The translations under genes were made by a program, and so were the position numbers. Below, one piece after another: positions 24,660 through 30,783 of a stretch of DNA of 33,418 nucleotides; the stretch's first letter is position 1, and each line of letters starts with the position of its first letter. The stretch covers positions 1 through 33,418 of the forward strand of contig JAUVEU010000027.1 in NCBI GenBank assembly GCA_030594645.1. Reading direction: 5' to 3'. Source of the DNA: Candidatus Aegiribacteria sp. (lineage in GTDB: Bacteria; Fermentibacterota; Fermentibacteria; Fermentibacterales; JCC-6). Under the pieces are notes generated by a model. That model saw only the letters and a program-made list of their open reading frames with translations, had not been told where the DNA came from and did not search any database.

Positions 24660-26258
24660 TCAGAGCTCCCTTCTCGAAGTGAGTCTATGCAATCGAGATA
24701 CGCTCAGTTTAGAAAATACATCTGTATTCTGACCGATTACTCGAAATACATACAGAGATGCGAGTGTCTGAGCATAAGCTCTGGCTATCAGACTTTTTGC
24801 AGTTTCCTGTGATATCTTGTCAAGAGATGTAGGAACTTCCTCTAAGTCTTTTGACATTTCGCATAACCTCTGGTAAGCAGGTAGGGTCTCCAAGGACTCC
24901 ATGTGTTTGATTTCGACTTTAACTGAGTAAGTATCAGGCATTTGATTCGATAATCCTATGAGTTTCCGAACGAATTCCGTATCATTTGTCTCAATACTCC
25001 CGCACTCGCGATCGTAAGTGTACTTTGCCACATAATCAGCGAGATCTGAAGCCCAAATACGGTACTTAGAGGGATCTCGAACTGAATTCAGTAATGCAAT
25101 TGAGGTTCTTCGGTAGAATTCACCTATATCCGCATTGCGGTTAATATCAACAATGATAGGCAAGCGAATAGAAGAACTATGTGTAGTAACCGTCTCATGT
25201 TGTATCCACTGCCTAAAGCTAGTTCGAAGATTTTCAAGTCGAGGCGATACAGTATTCTCATTCACGATTCTTACAATCCTGAGAAGTGTCGCTAACTCTG
25301 CGTAACCAGGTACGATAAATTTCCAAGAAGGTGAAGACGATAGCTGAGCAGAAGCGTTAACAACAATGCCTATTTCAGGTTTAACGGATCGACAATCATC
25401 TCCTTCTTTGAATACTCTATCCTCAATCAATGCTTGAGTCCCTAGGTTATTCCAAACGCCTCCATCAGAAAGGTATAAGGTGTCCTTAAGTGGTTTCATC
25501 ACTTCCATTATAGAGCCACCAAAGCTGAATCTCACCTCTTCCTTCTGTCTGAATTTCCTTAAAGAAACTCGCCTAGGAGGTATGCCTGGAAAAGCTGCTG
25601 AGGCTCTTACTATACCCGCTAGTAACATGTTGGGAGTTGAGATTCTCCTTCCAGATATGTGCTCATCAGTCGTGCTTAGTCTGATGTGAAGATAGCCACC
25701 GTTCCAGGTTGAGAAATAACAAGGTACTCCCATTGCTAGATCCGTGCTGCAGAAAACATGCTCAACGTTTCCGCTGTTCAATTCTCCAAGGCTATGTAGA
25801 GATCTGAATTTACCAAAGTAGCATTTTGACAGAAGTGCTTCGATTAGCATACCTCGACAGAGAATGAGTGCTATCCAGACACCAACAAGTGTAATCGTAA
25901 TAAGTGGCGAAGGTAGAGCACCAAGTATCGCAAGCACGACGAAGGCTACAGGCGGACAAAGAATTGTGATCAGAATGGTAAGTAATCGGGATTTTGTAAG
26001 AACACCTTTATATATGACTGCTTCGATGAGTTCCCTGGCAATTTCGTCAAATGAGTCGCTTGTCTCAGCCTCGAACTTGCATCGTGAGGCGATAAACGCA
26101 TTAGTGATTGAACCTCCAGATACTGAACTAATTTGTTCAACTCGAACATTCGCTCCTGAATCCACGATAGCGAGTAATGCACCTAACCCGAATAGGGTGG
26201 CTCGATGACCTCCACCGGACAATGTTATCCCTATTCTCTTCTTGTTAAGTTTGGTCAT
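24660..26258 (-). CDS. Patatin-like phospholipase with inserted membrane hairpin
   Basis: About 532 residues from ATG 26258 (TTG 26273 and GTG 26270 are alternatives). The oxyanion motif is ITLSGGGHRATLF. The nucleophile Ser47 lies in ISSVSGGSIT, where the first G of GxSxG is Ser. ASAAFPGIPPRR is typical of the family, and the catalytic Asp264 is in YLSDGGVWNN (DGG). Residues about 90-133 form two membrane helices (LLTILITILCPPVAFVVLAI, LITITLVGVWIALIL) inserted in the patatin fold. The 250-residue C-terminal part is unrecognised. Predicted activity is acyl hydrolysis of membrane phospholipids. An IS3-type copy ends 19 bp upstream, so the native promoter has been displaced. Patatin effectors occur in anti-phage systems, but no sensor gene is next to it here. 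Confidence 0.85.
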   Translation of the reverse strand: MTKLNKKRIGITLSGGGHRATLFGLGALLAIVDSGANVRVEQISSVSGGSITNAFIASRCKFEAETSDSFDEIARELIEAVIYKGVLTKSRLLTILITILCPPVAFVVLAILGALPSPLITITLVGVWIALILCRGMLIEALLSKCYFGKFRSLHSLGELNSGNVEHVFCSTDLAMGVPCYFSTWNGGYLHIRLSTTDEHISGRRISTPNMLLAGIVRASAAFPGIPPRRVSLRKFRQKEEVRFSFGGSIMEVMKPLKDTLYLSDGGVWNNLGTQALIEDRVFKEGDDCRSVKPEIGIVVNASAQLSSSPSWKFIVPGYAELATLLRIVRIVNENTVSPRLENLRTSFRQWIQHETVTTHSSSIRLPIIVDINRNADIGEFYRRTSIALLNSVRDPSKYRIWASDLADYVAKYTYDRECGSIETNDTEFVRKLIGLSNQMPDTYSVKVEIKHMESLETLPAYQRLCEMSKDLEEVPTSLDKISQETAKSLIARAYAQTLASLYVFRVIGQNTDVFSKLSVSRLHRLTSRREL

Positions 26259-26303
26259 ATCCAAACGCACCAATCTTGTGACCAGCCCCCATGTTTCCCT
26301 CCA

Positions 26304-27162
26304 CTATTTAAGATAGTTTCGGGAGCGAATTGACTGTGTATATTGTACTTCTCCATACCTTGGGTCAAGATCAGTTTTTGCTTCAGGTGCAGGTGGTTTG
26401 TAGCCCAACGAACTGTGCGGCCTGAAGCGGTTGTATTCCTGCCTCCATCTCTCAATCAGTACCTTGGCTTCGATAAGCGTGTCGAAGATCTCTCCATTCA
26501 ATAACTCGTCTCTGAACTTCCCATTGAACGATTCGATGTAACCGTTTTCCCACGGAGAACCCGGTTCAATGAAGAGCGTTCTCACTCCAACAGCCTTCAA
26601 CCACTCTCTAACAGCATGGGCAGTGAACTCCTATCCGTTATCCGACCTGATATGATCAGGTAATCCCCTCTCGATGAAGAGCTGCTCAAGCCTGTAGAGA
26701 ACATCGTCCGATCTCAGGCTCCTTGCTACATCTATAGTATGGCACTCCCTGGTGTACTCGTCTACCATCGTGAGCATCTTCAGCTTCTTTCCATCATGTG
26801 TTCTGTCCGCAACGAAGTCATAACTCCACACATGATTCCTGTGGGTGGGTCTCAGACGCACACAGGAACCGTCGTTCAGCCAGTAGTCGTCTACGCTTCG
26901 GTTGTCTCCTGGGTACCTTAAGACCCTCTTCACACCAGATCCTCTCAACACGCTTGTGATTGACCTTCCAACCTTCCCTTCTCAGTAGTATTGTAATCCT
27001 CCTGTAGCCGTACCTGCCGTACTGTGTGGCAAGATCGATCACTCTCTTCCGAACAGCCATGTCAAAGAAGATCATCTTAACACCGTATCTTTGTGTGGAT
27101 TTGTCCTGTCCGAGAACTCGGCAGGCTCTTCGCTGCGATACTCCAACCCGATCAACAACCAT
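26304..27162 (-). pseudogene. IS3-family transposase orfB, broken
   Basis: The reading frame is a DDE integrase-type OrfB: MVVDRVGVSQRRACRVLGQ, YGRYGYRRITILLRREGW and NHKRVERIW at the start, then VWSYDFVADRTHDG, the first Asp of the catalytic triad, HIRSDNG (second Asp), and PGSPWENGYIESFNGKFRDE (catalytic Glu), ending EYNRFRPHSSLGYKPPAPE. A frameshift separates residues up to PKRRRL from the rest (near 26918), and a TAG (26631-26633) replaces the codon after DNG where the family has Pro or Ser. Both catalytic halves are present but cannot be joined. OrfB would normally be reached from orfA by a -1 slip near CCCAAAG. Confidence 0.85.
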
Positions 27163-27191
27163 CTCTACTGCCCGGCGACGCTTCGCCGGGC

Positions 27192-27467
27192 TCAGAACTT
27201 TGGGTCGGCTATTTCCTTGAGGATAGCTATGTCCAGAGCCTGATTAGCCACAATATTCTTAAGTCGTGTCTCACGCTCAAGCTCCTTCAGACGTTTCGCC
27301 TGGTCAAGCCTGAGACCTCCGTACTCTTTTCTCCAGCGGTAGTAAGTCTGTTCGGTAACGCCCAGCTTGCGAACCGCCTGAGCAACGGTAGATCCATTGG
27401 AGATCTCAACCTCTGCTTCTCTCAGCTTGCGGATGATCTGCTCTGTGGTGTAACGCTTCCTGCCCAT
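27192..27467 (-). CDS. IS3-family transposase orfA
   Basis: 91 residues with an N-terminal helix-turn-helix: RYTTEQIIRKLREAEVEI, VAQAVRKLGVTEQTYYRWRKEYGG, then the leucine-zipper part RLKELERETRLKNIVANQALDIAILKE that mediates OrfA-OrfB contact. It is the DNA-binding partner of the transposase and is intact, with GAGG upstream of ATG 27467. On its own it cannot transpose because orfB is broken. Confidence 0.9.
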   Translation of the reverse strand: MGRKRYTTEQIIRKLREAEVEISNGSTVAQAVRKLGVTEQTYYRWRKEYGGLRLDQAKRLKELERETRLKNIVANQALDIAILKEIADPKF

Positions 27468-27536
27468 TTATTGCCCTCCTCAAGTCGTAGCCACACTAAC
27501 ATAACGTGTGGACTAGTTTCCGGGGGGCAGGTCACA

Positions 27537-27836
27537 TATAGTTTACATGCCAGATTGTCTTAGAGATATGAGATTCACGTGATCAAAGGGATGAATTTTG
27601 AATGTACCCATATCAAAGAGTAACATGTAGAAGTCGGATATGTGCTGTACTCCAGAGAAAAGTACTAGAGTGATGATTCTCGGAGAATGCGAGTAGGACT
27701 CCATACAAGATACTAATCCATGCGGAGAATTTGGTGTTTTGCATGTGCTGGTGAGGGGGGAGGTTAGTACAAGTATAGAATATTGCAGATAGACCACAGA
27801 AGGTATCTTGTATAACGCTTATGAAAGGAGAAGGTT
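27537..27836. other. Intergenic stretch between IS and unknown gene
   Basis: 300 bp, AT-rich. An 84-codon minus frame here (27543-27797) has no coding character. The last part has AAGGAG before ATG 27837 and a TATAAC-like element at about 27811 that may be a -10 box. No RNA gene or repeat is seen. Confidence 0.4.
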
Positions 27837-28649
27837 ATGGGCAGTGATTGTCCGACAACTAGCCATGTGAATGACTCGATGAACAATACCGTAGCTGAAC
27901 AAGAGTCGCTGGCAACACAGGAAGAGCTTGAGAATGCATTCAAACTGAGCGATGGATTGCGCTATATCAAGAATGATACATTTGTTGCAGATCCATCCCT
28001 ACTACTTGGCTTTGTCTACTATGAGATGACCAATTCGGAGGAGCTCAGTGCATTTCTCACAGCGGTTGAAGTAGATGTTGCCGAATCATCGGTTCTTACT
28101 GCCCCGCAGACTGTATCAGAGCTGATTATCGACTCAAGAATCAGTGGATCAACCAATATCTTTTCACTTATTTCTCTTTCTGCAGGTCAAGACGAGGTGG
28201 TTGAGCTAAGGGTAATCAATAACGTAACTGCTCGTGCAATCACGAGAGGGAAAGAATGGAATAACGCGCTTTCAGAATGGATGGACAATAGTATGTCCAT
28301 AAGACTAATTGAGAATCCTAATGTCAGTTCAATCACCATCGTTACGGGTGTAGTCCAGAAGTACATAACGAGCAAGAAATTTAGTAAATTCGAAGCTGGA
28401 ACGAAGGGCGGTGCATTTGGCATTAATGTAGCAGGGAAGCTCTACACAAGTTCATCAGACTTCAAATTGGATATCATCTATGGGATTGACCTAGCGACAA
28501 TTGATGTCAGAGGTGTTGATGTCCAGGAGATTTCTAGACGCGTTGCAGAGGGTAAGGTAATAAGGCAGGTTGAAGAGTTAAAACTCCGTGATCAACTCTT
28601 CGATAAAATGGCTATGAGAAGTAAGTCGGTCTTCCCTCTAACATGTTAG
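27837..28649 (+). CDS. Unknown island protein, 270 residues
   Basis: Clear coding frame with the ribosome site AAGGAG. I do not recognise a family. The first 35 residues are polar and have one Cys (MGSDCPTTS), without a signal peptide. The middle is beta-rich with alternating hydrophobic residues: SSITIVTGVVQKYITSKKF, a Gly-rich turn GTKGGAFGINVAGK, then FKLDIIYGIDLATIDVRG. The end is a charged helix (VQEISRRVAEGKVIRQVEEL). That strand-turn-strand layout is loosely like the pore-forming N-domains of gasdermins, which bacteria use in anti-phage defence, but the likeness is visual, no protease gene is adjacent, and I do not rely on it. It lies between the IS and the TAC module. Confidence 0.65.
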   Translation: MGSDCPTTSHVNDSMNNTVAEQESLATQEELENAFKLSDGLRYIKNDTFVADPSLLLGFVYYEMTNSEELSAFLTAVEVDVAESSVLTAPQTVSELIIDSRISGSTNIFSLISLSAGQDEVVELRVINNVTARAITRGKEWNNALSEWMDNSMSIRLIENPNVSSITIVTGVVQKYITSKKFSKFEAGTKGGAFGINVAGKLYTSSSDFKLDIIYGIDLATIDVRGVDVQEISRRVAEGKVIRQVEELKLRDQLFDKMAMRSKSVFPLTC

Positions 28650-28918
28650 GGAGTATCCTGGTGTACAAACTACCTTTGCATCTAAGATATGACTTTTTTA
28701 GCGTACAATTCCGCTCAGTTTTACACGGCAAACCATTTCATCGACGGAATAAGCTATACCATTCTCCATTCCTCATTATACTCTCCATCATGTGTATAAC
28801 CAATTTTGAGATGCCGACTAAATCTAGGTTGGTTAGTATGTGTGGGGTTGTGTATACTCACCCTTAGTAGTAATTTATTTAGCACTAAGTGACTGACTAG
28901 ATTCATTGTATATTAACC
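28650..28918. other. Intergenic stretch before the TAC module
   Basis: About 270 bp of AT-rich DNA. Short frames here have no family-like features. It ends at the -35 box of the TAC promoter. No terminator hairpin for the upstream gene is obvious. Confidence 0.4.
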
Positions 28919-28947
28919 TTGACAATATAGCCACTTGGCTATATGAT
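28919..28947 (+). promoter_or_regulatory. TAC promoter with operator palindrome
   Basis: TTGACA (28919-28924) and TATGAT (28942-28947) are 17 bp apart, close to the sigma-70 consensus. The spacer is filled by a perfect palindrome ATATAGCC-ACTT-GGCTATAT (28925-28944) that runs into the -10 box, the expected place for the HigA-type antitoxin to bind and repress. Transcription should begin at about 28954, only some 4 nt before the toxin ATG. Confidence 0.75.
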
Positions 28948-28957
28948 GGGGAACTAA

Positions 28958-29371
28958 ATGCCTGGATATGATGTTCTACTATGGTCAAGGGATTCATATG
29001 ATCCGCATAACTGGCCTGATACTGAAGTTGGAAGAAAAATGAAACGCTTAACCAGGGATCACTCAATCAATATGCAAAACTTCGATATAAAGATTAGACT
29101 TATTCAAGATGAGATAATTGGTAAGAATGCATTCCAAGATTTACAGAATACTCGGAATATTAAGAGTCTAGGTTCAGCTTGTGGAACTCAGCATACTTCT
29201 CTTTGGGAAGTGAAATGCCCTAAAACAAGCAAGGAAGGAGTTCTACGGGTGTATTTCTCTATCTCAAGTAAGTATAGAGATACGATAGTTATTCTAGATG
29301 GAGAATTTAAGACAGAGAAAGAAGCAGATTACTCCATGGCATGTACTCGCTTAAGAGAGGGACCAGTTTAA
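28958..29371 (+). CDS. RelE/HigB-like toxin of a TAC module
   Basis: 137 residues from ATG 28958; ATG 29039, with a better ribosome site (GGAAGAAAA), would give 110. The C-terminal half has the RelE/HigB pattern: NIKSLGS, SLWEVKCP, VLRVYFSIS, TIVILDGEFKTEKEAD and a final A..RL helix. Toxins of this fold cut mRNA on the ribosome. The next genes are a Xre antitoxin and a SecB-like chaperone, the order of the Mycobacterium tuberculosis HigB1-HigA1-Rv1957 TAC. The promoter predicts a near-leaderless toxin start, which would favour weak toxin synthesis or the internal start. The stop shares one base with the antitoxin start (TAATG). Confidence 0.72.
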   Translation: MPGYDVLLWSRDSYDPHNWPDTEVGRKMKRLTRDHSINMQNFDIKIRLIQDEIIGKNAFQDLQNTRNIKSLGSACGTQHTSLWEVKCPKTSKEGVLRVYFSISSKYRDTIVILDGEFKTEKEADYSMACTRLREGPV

Positions 29372-29937
29372 TGCAAGATCTGAAATACGATACAAGCTGG
29401 GAAGAAGCATTGGAATCAGAAGAATTCATGAGAAGCCTTACAGGAGATTTAGTCTTCGAAGCTGTGCGAAGGAGAATAGAGTTAGGCTTATCTCAAAAAG
29501 ACTTAGCTGATAAGATCAATACAACCCAGTCAGTAATATCCCGTTTTGAAAATCTTGGGCGACAGCCAAGCATCAGTTTCCTCGAGAGGATAGCTAAGGC
29601 TCTCGACATGAAGTTCAGTGCAACACTGAATGGGGAGTATATGTATGTAGTTCCCTATCGTCTACAGTCATTTGTGAAGTCAAATTCCGAAGTACAAGAA
29701 GTGCCTGTCAAAAATTTCCTCACAAGTACATTATCTGATTATTTGGATGCCTGTGCTCGTAACACTTGGAAAGTGATTCATACTCAACAATTAGAAGTAA
29801 GAGAAGAACAGGGACTGTATCATATACAGAATGGTGCTTTAGATTCTCCAGAATGGCTTCCATCGAAAATTCCAGGTAGAGATATTCTTGAAGACACCTC
29901 TATTTCAGATGATCTTCAGAGTCTTGCGGAGATGTGA
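29371..29937 (+). CDS. Xre-family antitoxin with C-terminal chaperone-addiction extension (HigA type)
   Basis: 188 residues from ATG 29371. A HTH_3 domain at about 28-80 (VRRRIELGLSQKDLADKI, TTQSVISRFENLGRQPSI, LERIAKALDMKF) is the DNA-binding part. The remaining 100 residues are an extension of unusual length for HigA (EYMYVVPYRLQSFV, VPVKNFLTSTLSDYLDA, TWKVIHTQQLEVREEQ). In TAC systems such a tail (chaperone addiction, ChAD) makes the antitoxin unstable until SecB binds it. The palindrome in the promoter is the likely operator. The stop overlaps the chaperone reading frame. The frame could start at 29341, but AGAGGGA lies 8 bases before 29371. Confidence 0.82.
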   Translation: MQDLKYDTSWEEALESEEFMRSLTGDLVFEAVRRRIELGLSQKDLADKINTTQSVISRFENLGRQPSISFLERIAKALDMKFSATLNGEYMYVVPYRLQSFVKSNSEVQEVPVKNFLTSTLSDYLDACARNTWKVIHTQQLEVREEQGLYHIQNGALDSPEWLPSKIPGRDILEDTSISDDLQSLAEM

Positions 29938-29942
29938 GAAAT

Positions 29943-30386
29943 ATGAAATCACTGAATACTGAAGCATATAAGAAGTTTATCGAAGAAGTAGAACTAAAGA
30001 GAATCACAAATGTTCTTGGTCGTTATAGACGCACTGGAGATTTCTCGGAAAGCAAGAAGAAAACTGAACTCACCGTAGAAACTGCTCGAGCATCCTTCGA
30101 TCCTCCTTATATTCATTCTGAGAACAATCTTGCTATACCCGTTGGATATAGAATTGAAGTGAAACTTGAGGATGATCTTCTTGCTGAATTTGAATATCAT
30201 TACGAGGTTGTATTCGTTGTTGATGACAATACAGTAGTCGAGAATGCATTAGAAGATACTGATCTCGTTGAGTTTTTAACTGGTTATCAGATGGATAAGC
30301 TAATTTGGTCTTACCTTAGAAGTAATCTCTCGGAGACATGCTCTCGTATGGGGATCAGACAAATTGTTCTTCCACTACTGCGATAA
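29943..30386 (+). CDS. SecB-like chaperone of the TAC module
   Basis: 147 residues from ATG 29943 (GTG 29934, overlapping the antitoxin stop as GTGA, is an alternative). Its C-terminal half matches the SecB pattern: IEVKLEDDLLAEFEYHYEVV, the strand FVVDDNT, then the helix LIWSYLRSNLSETCSRMG and RQIVLPLL, comparable to the YAREC...SRG.FP.L.L stretch of SecB. In TAC systems the chaperone keeps the antitoxin folded, and in Mtb Rv1957 it can also replace SecB in export. Third position after toxin and antitoxin supports the call. It ends 21 bp from the convergent recombinase fragment. Confidence 0.75.
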   Translation: MKSLNTEAYKKFIEEVELKRITNVLGRYRRTGDFSESKKKTELTVETARASFDPPYIHSENNLAIPVGYRIEVKLEDDLLAEFEYHYEVVFVVDDNTVVENALEDTDLVEFLTGYQMDKLIWSYLRSNLSETCSRMGIRQIVLPLLR

Positions 30387-30407
30387 CTCATACACTTTCA
30401 TCTTGAG

Positions 30408-30743
30408 TCAACGAAGTGTTCTCTCCGTGATTATCTGCCTATTCCAGTAGTCTCCCATCGCTAGGATACTCCTTTTCTTGCCTTCAGGCATCTTCAGTAG
30501 TACCATCCATTGGTTAACTCTTGCCCTTGAAATCCCATGTTTTCTGGCGAGTTCTGCCTGGTTCAACCCCTCCCTCCTCATTTCATCTGCAAGCTCCATG
30601 GCGTAAATGAGCGGATTCCGATAAGTCTTATGGGGCTTTGAGTTAGTAATCCTTAAAGGGAGTTGATATTCCAGTTCCAAGATCGGTCCACCAAAGGTTC
30701 GAGTAGATCGGGAATCGAGGCGCCAAACAGTGCCACCCACCAT
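30408..30743 (-). pseudogene. Serine recombinase C-terminal fragment with helix-turn-helix
   Basis: 111 codons. Residues 39-110 are a helix-turn-helix like that at the C-terminus of many recombinase-family proteins: NPLIYAMELADEMRREGLNQ, ELARKHGISRARVNQWMVLLKM, then GDYWNRQIITERTLR. Residues 7-10 are WRLD, coded by the att core, in the same frame as WRLD of the truncated recombinase at 22353-23801. Residues 11-16 (SRSTRT) come from the inverted arm, and 1-6 from DNA outside the element. The frame alone has no ribosome site, so it is probably silent when integrated and forms the last 101 residues of the recombinase when the circle is closed. A related, frameshifted fragment is at 32606-32910. 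Confidence 0.8.
30696..30725 (+). repeat. Right attachment site (inner inverted arm plus core)
   Basis: Arm GGTTCGAGTAGATCGGGAA (30696-30714) is the inverse of 22396-22414 with one mismatch. The core TCGAGGCGCCA (30715-30725) repeats the last 11 bases of tRNA-Asn in direct orientation. The same layout, GGTTCG then 13 bases then the core, recurs at 32881-32910. Confidence 0.85.
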
Positions 30744-30783
30744 TAAAGCGACATGGGACTCTACACCATTAACAGGGGTACTT

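Larger units (their letters stand above)
26277..27536 (-). mobile_element. IS3-family insertion sequence, decayed
   Basis: 1260 bp bounded by inverted ends: TGTGACCAGCCCCC at 26277-26290 and the reverse of TGTGACCTGCCCCC at 27523-27536 (13 of 14 match). It encodes an intact orfA and an orfB with one frameshift and one nonsense codon. No target duplication is visible at the flanks (TCT and TAT), so it may have lost it or the ends have drifted. It lies between the patatin gene and the unknown gene at 27837. Confidence 0.85.
22384..30725. mobile_element. Integrated element in tRNA-Asn, about 8.3 kb
   Basis: The element is delimited by the 11-bp direct repeat TCGAGGCGCCA at 22384-22394 (tRNA 3' end) and 30715-30725. 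Just inside lie inverted arms, 22396-22414 and 30696-30714, 19 bp with one mismatch. Contents: serine recombinase (major part), small membrane protein, patatin-like lipase, a decayed IS3-type insertion, an unknown protein, a toxin-antitoxin-chaperone module and the C-terminal fragment of the recombinase. It has no replication, conjugation or phage structural genes, so it is a small genomic island or a satellite-like element. The recombinase lacks its catalytic N-terminus, so it is probably stranded here unless helped in trans. Confidence 0.82.

Noticed and set aside
24660-26258. CBASS system with a CapV-type patatin effector
   Set aside because: No CD-NTase, Cap2/Cap3 or other sensor gene lies in the element; the neighbours are a small membrane protein and an IS.
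26277-27536. Active IS3 copy
   Set aside because: orfB has a frameshift and a TAG before the catalytic Glu part, beyond the normal programmed orfA-orfB slip.
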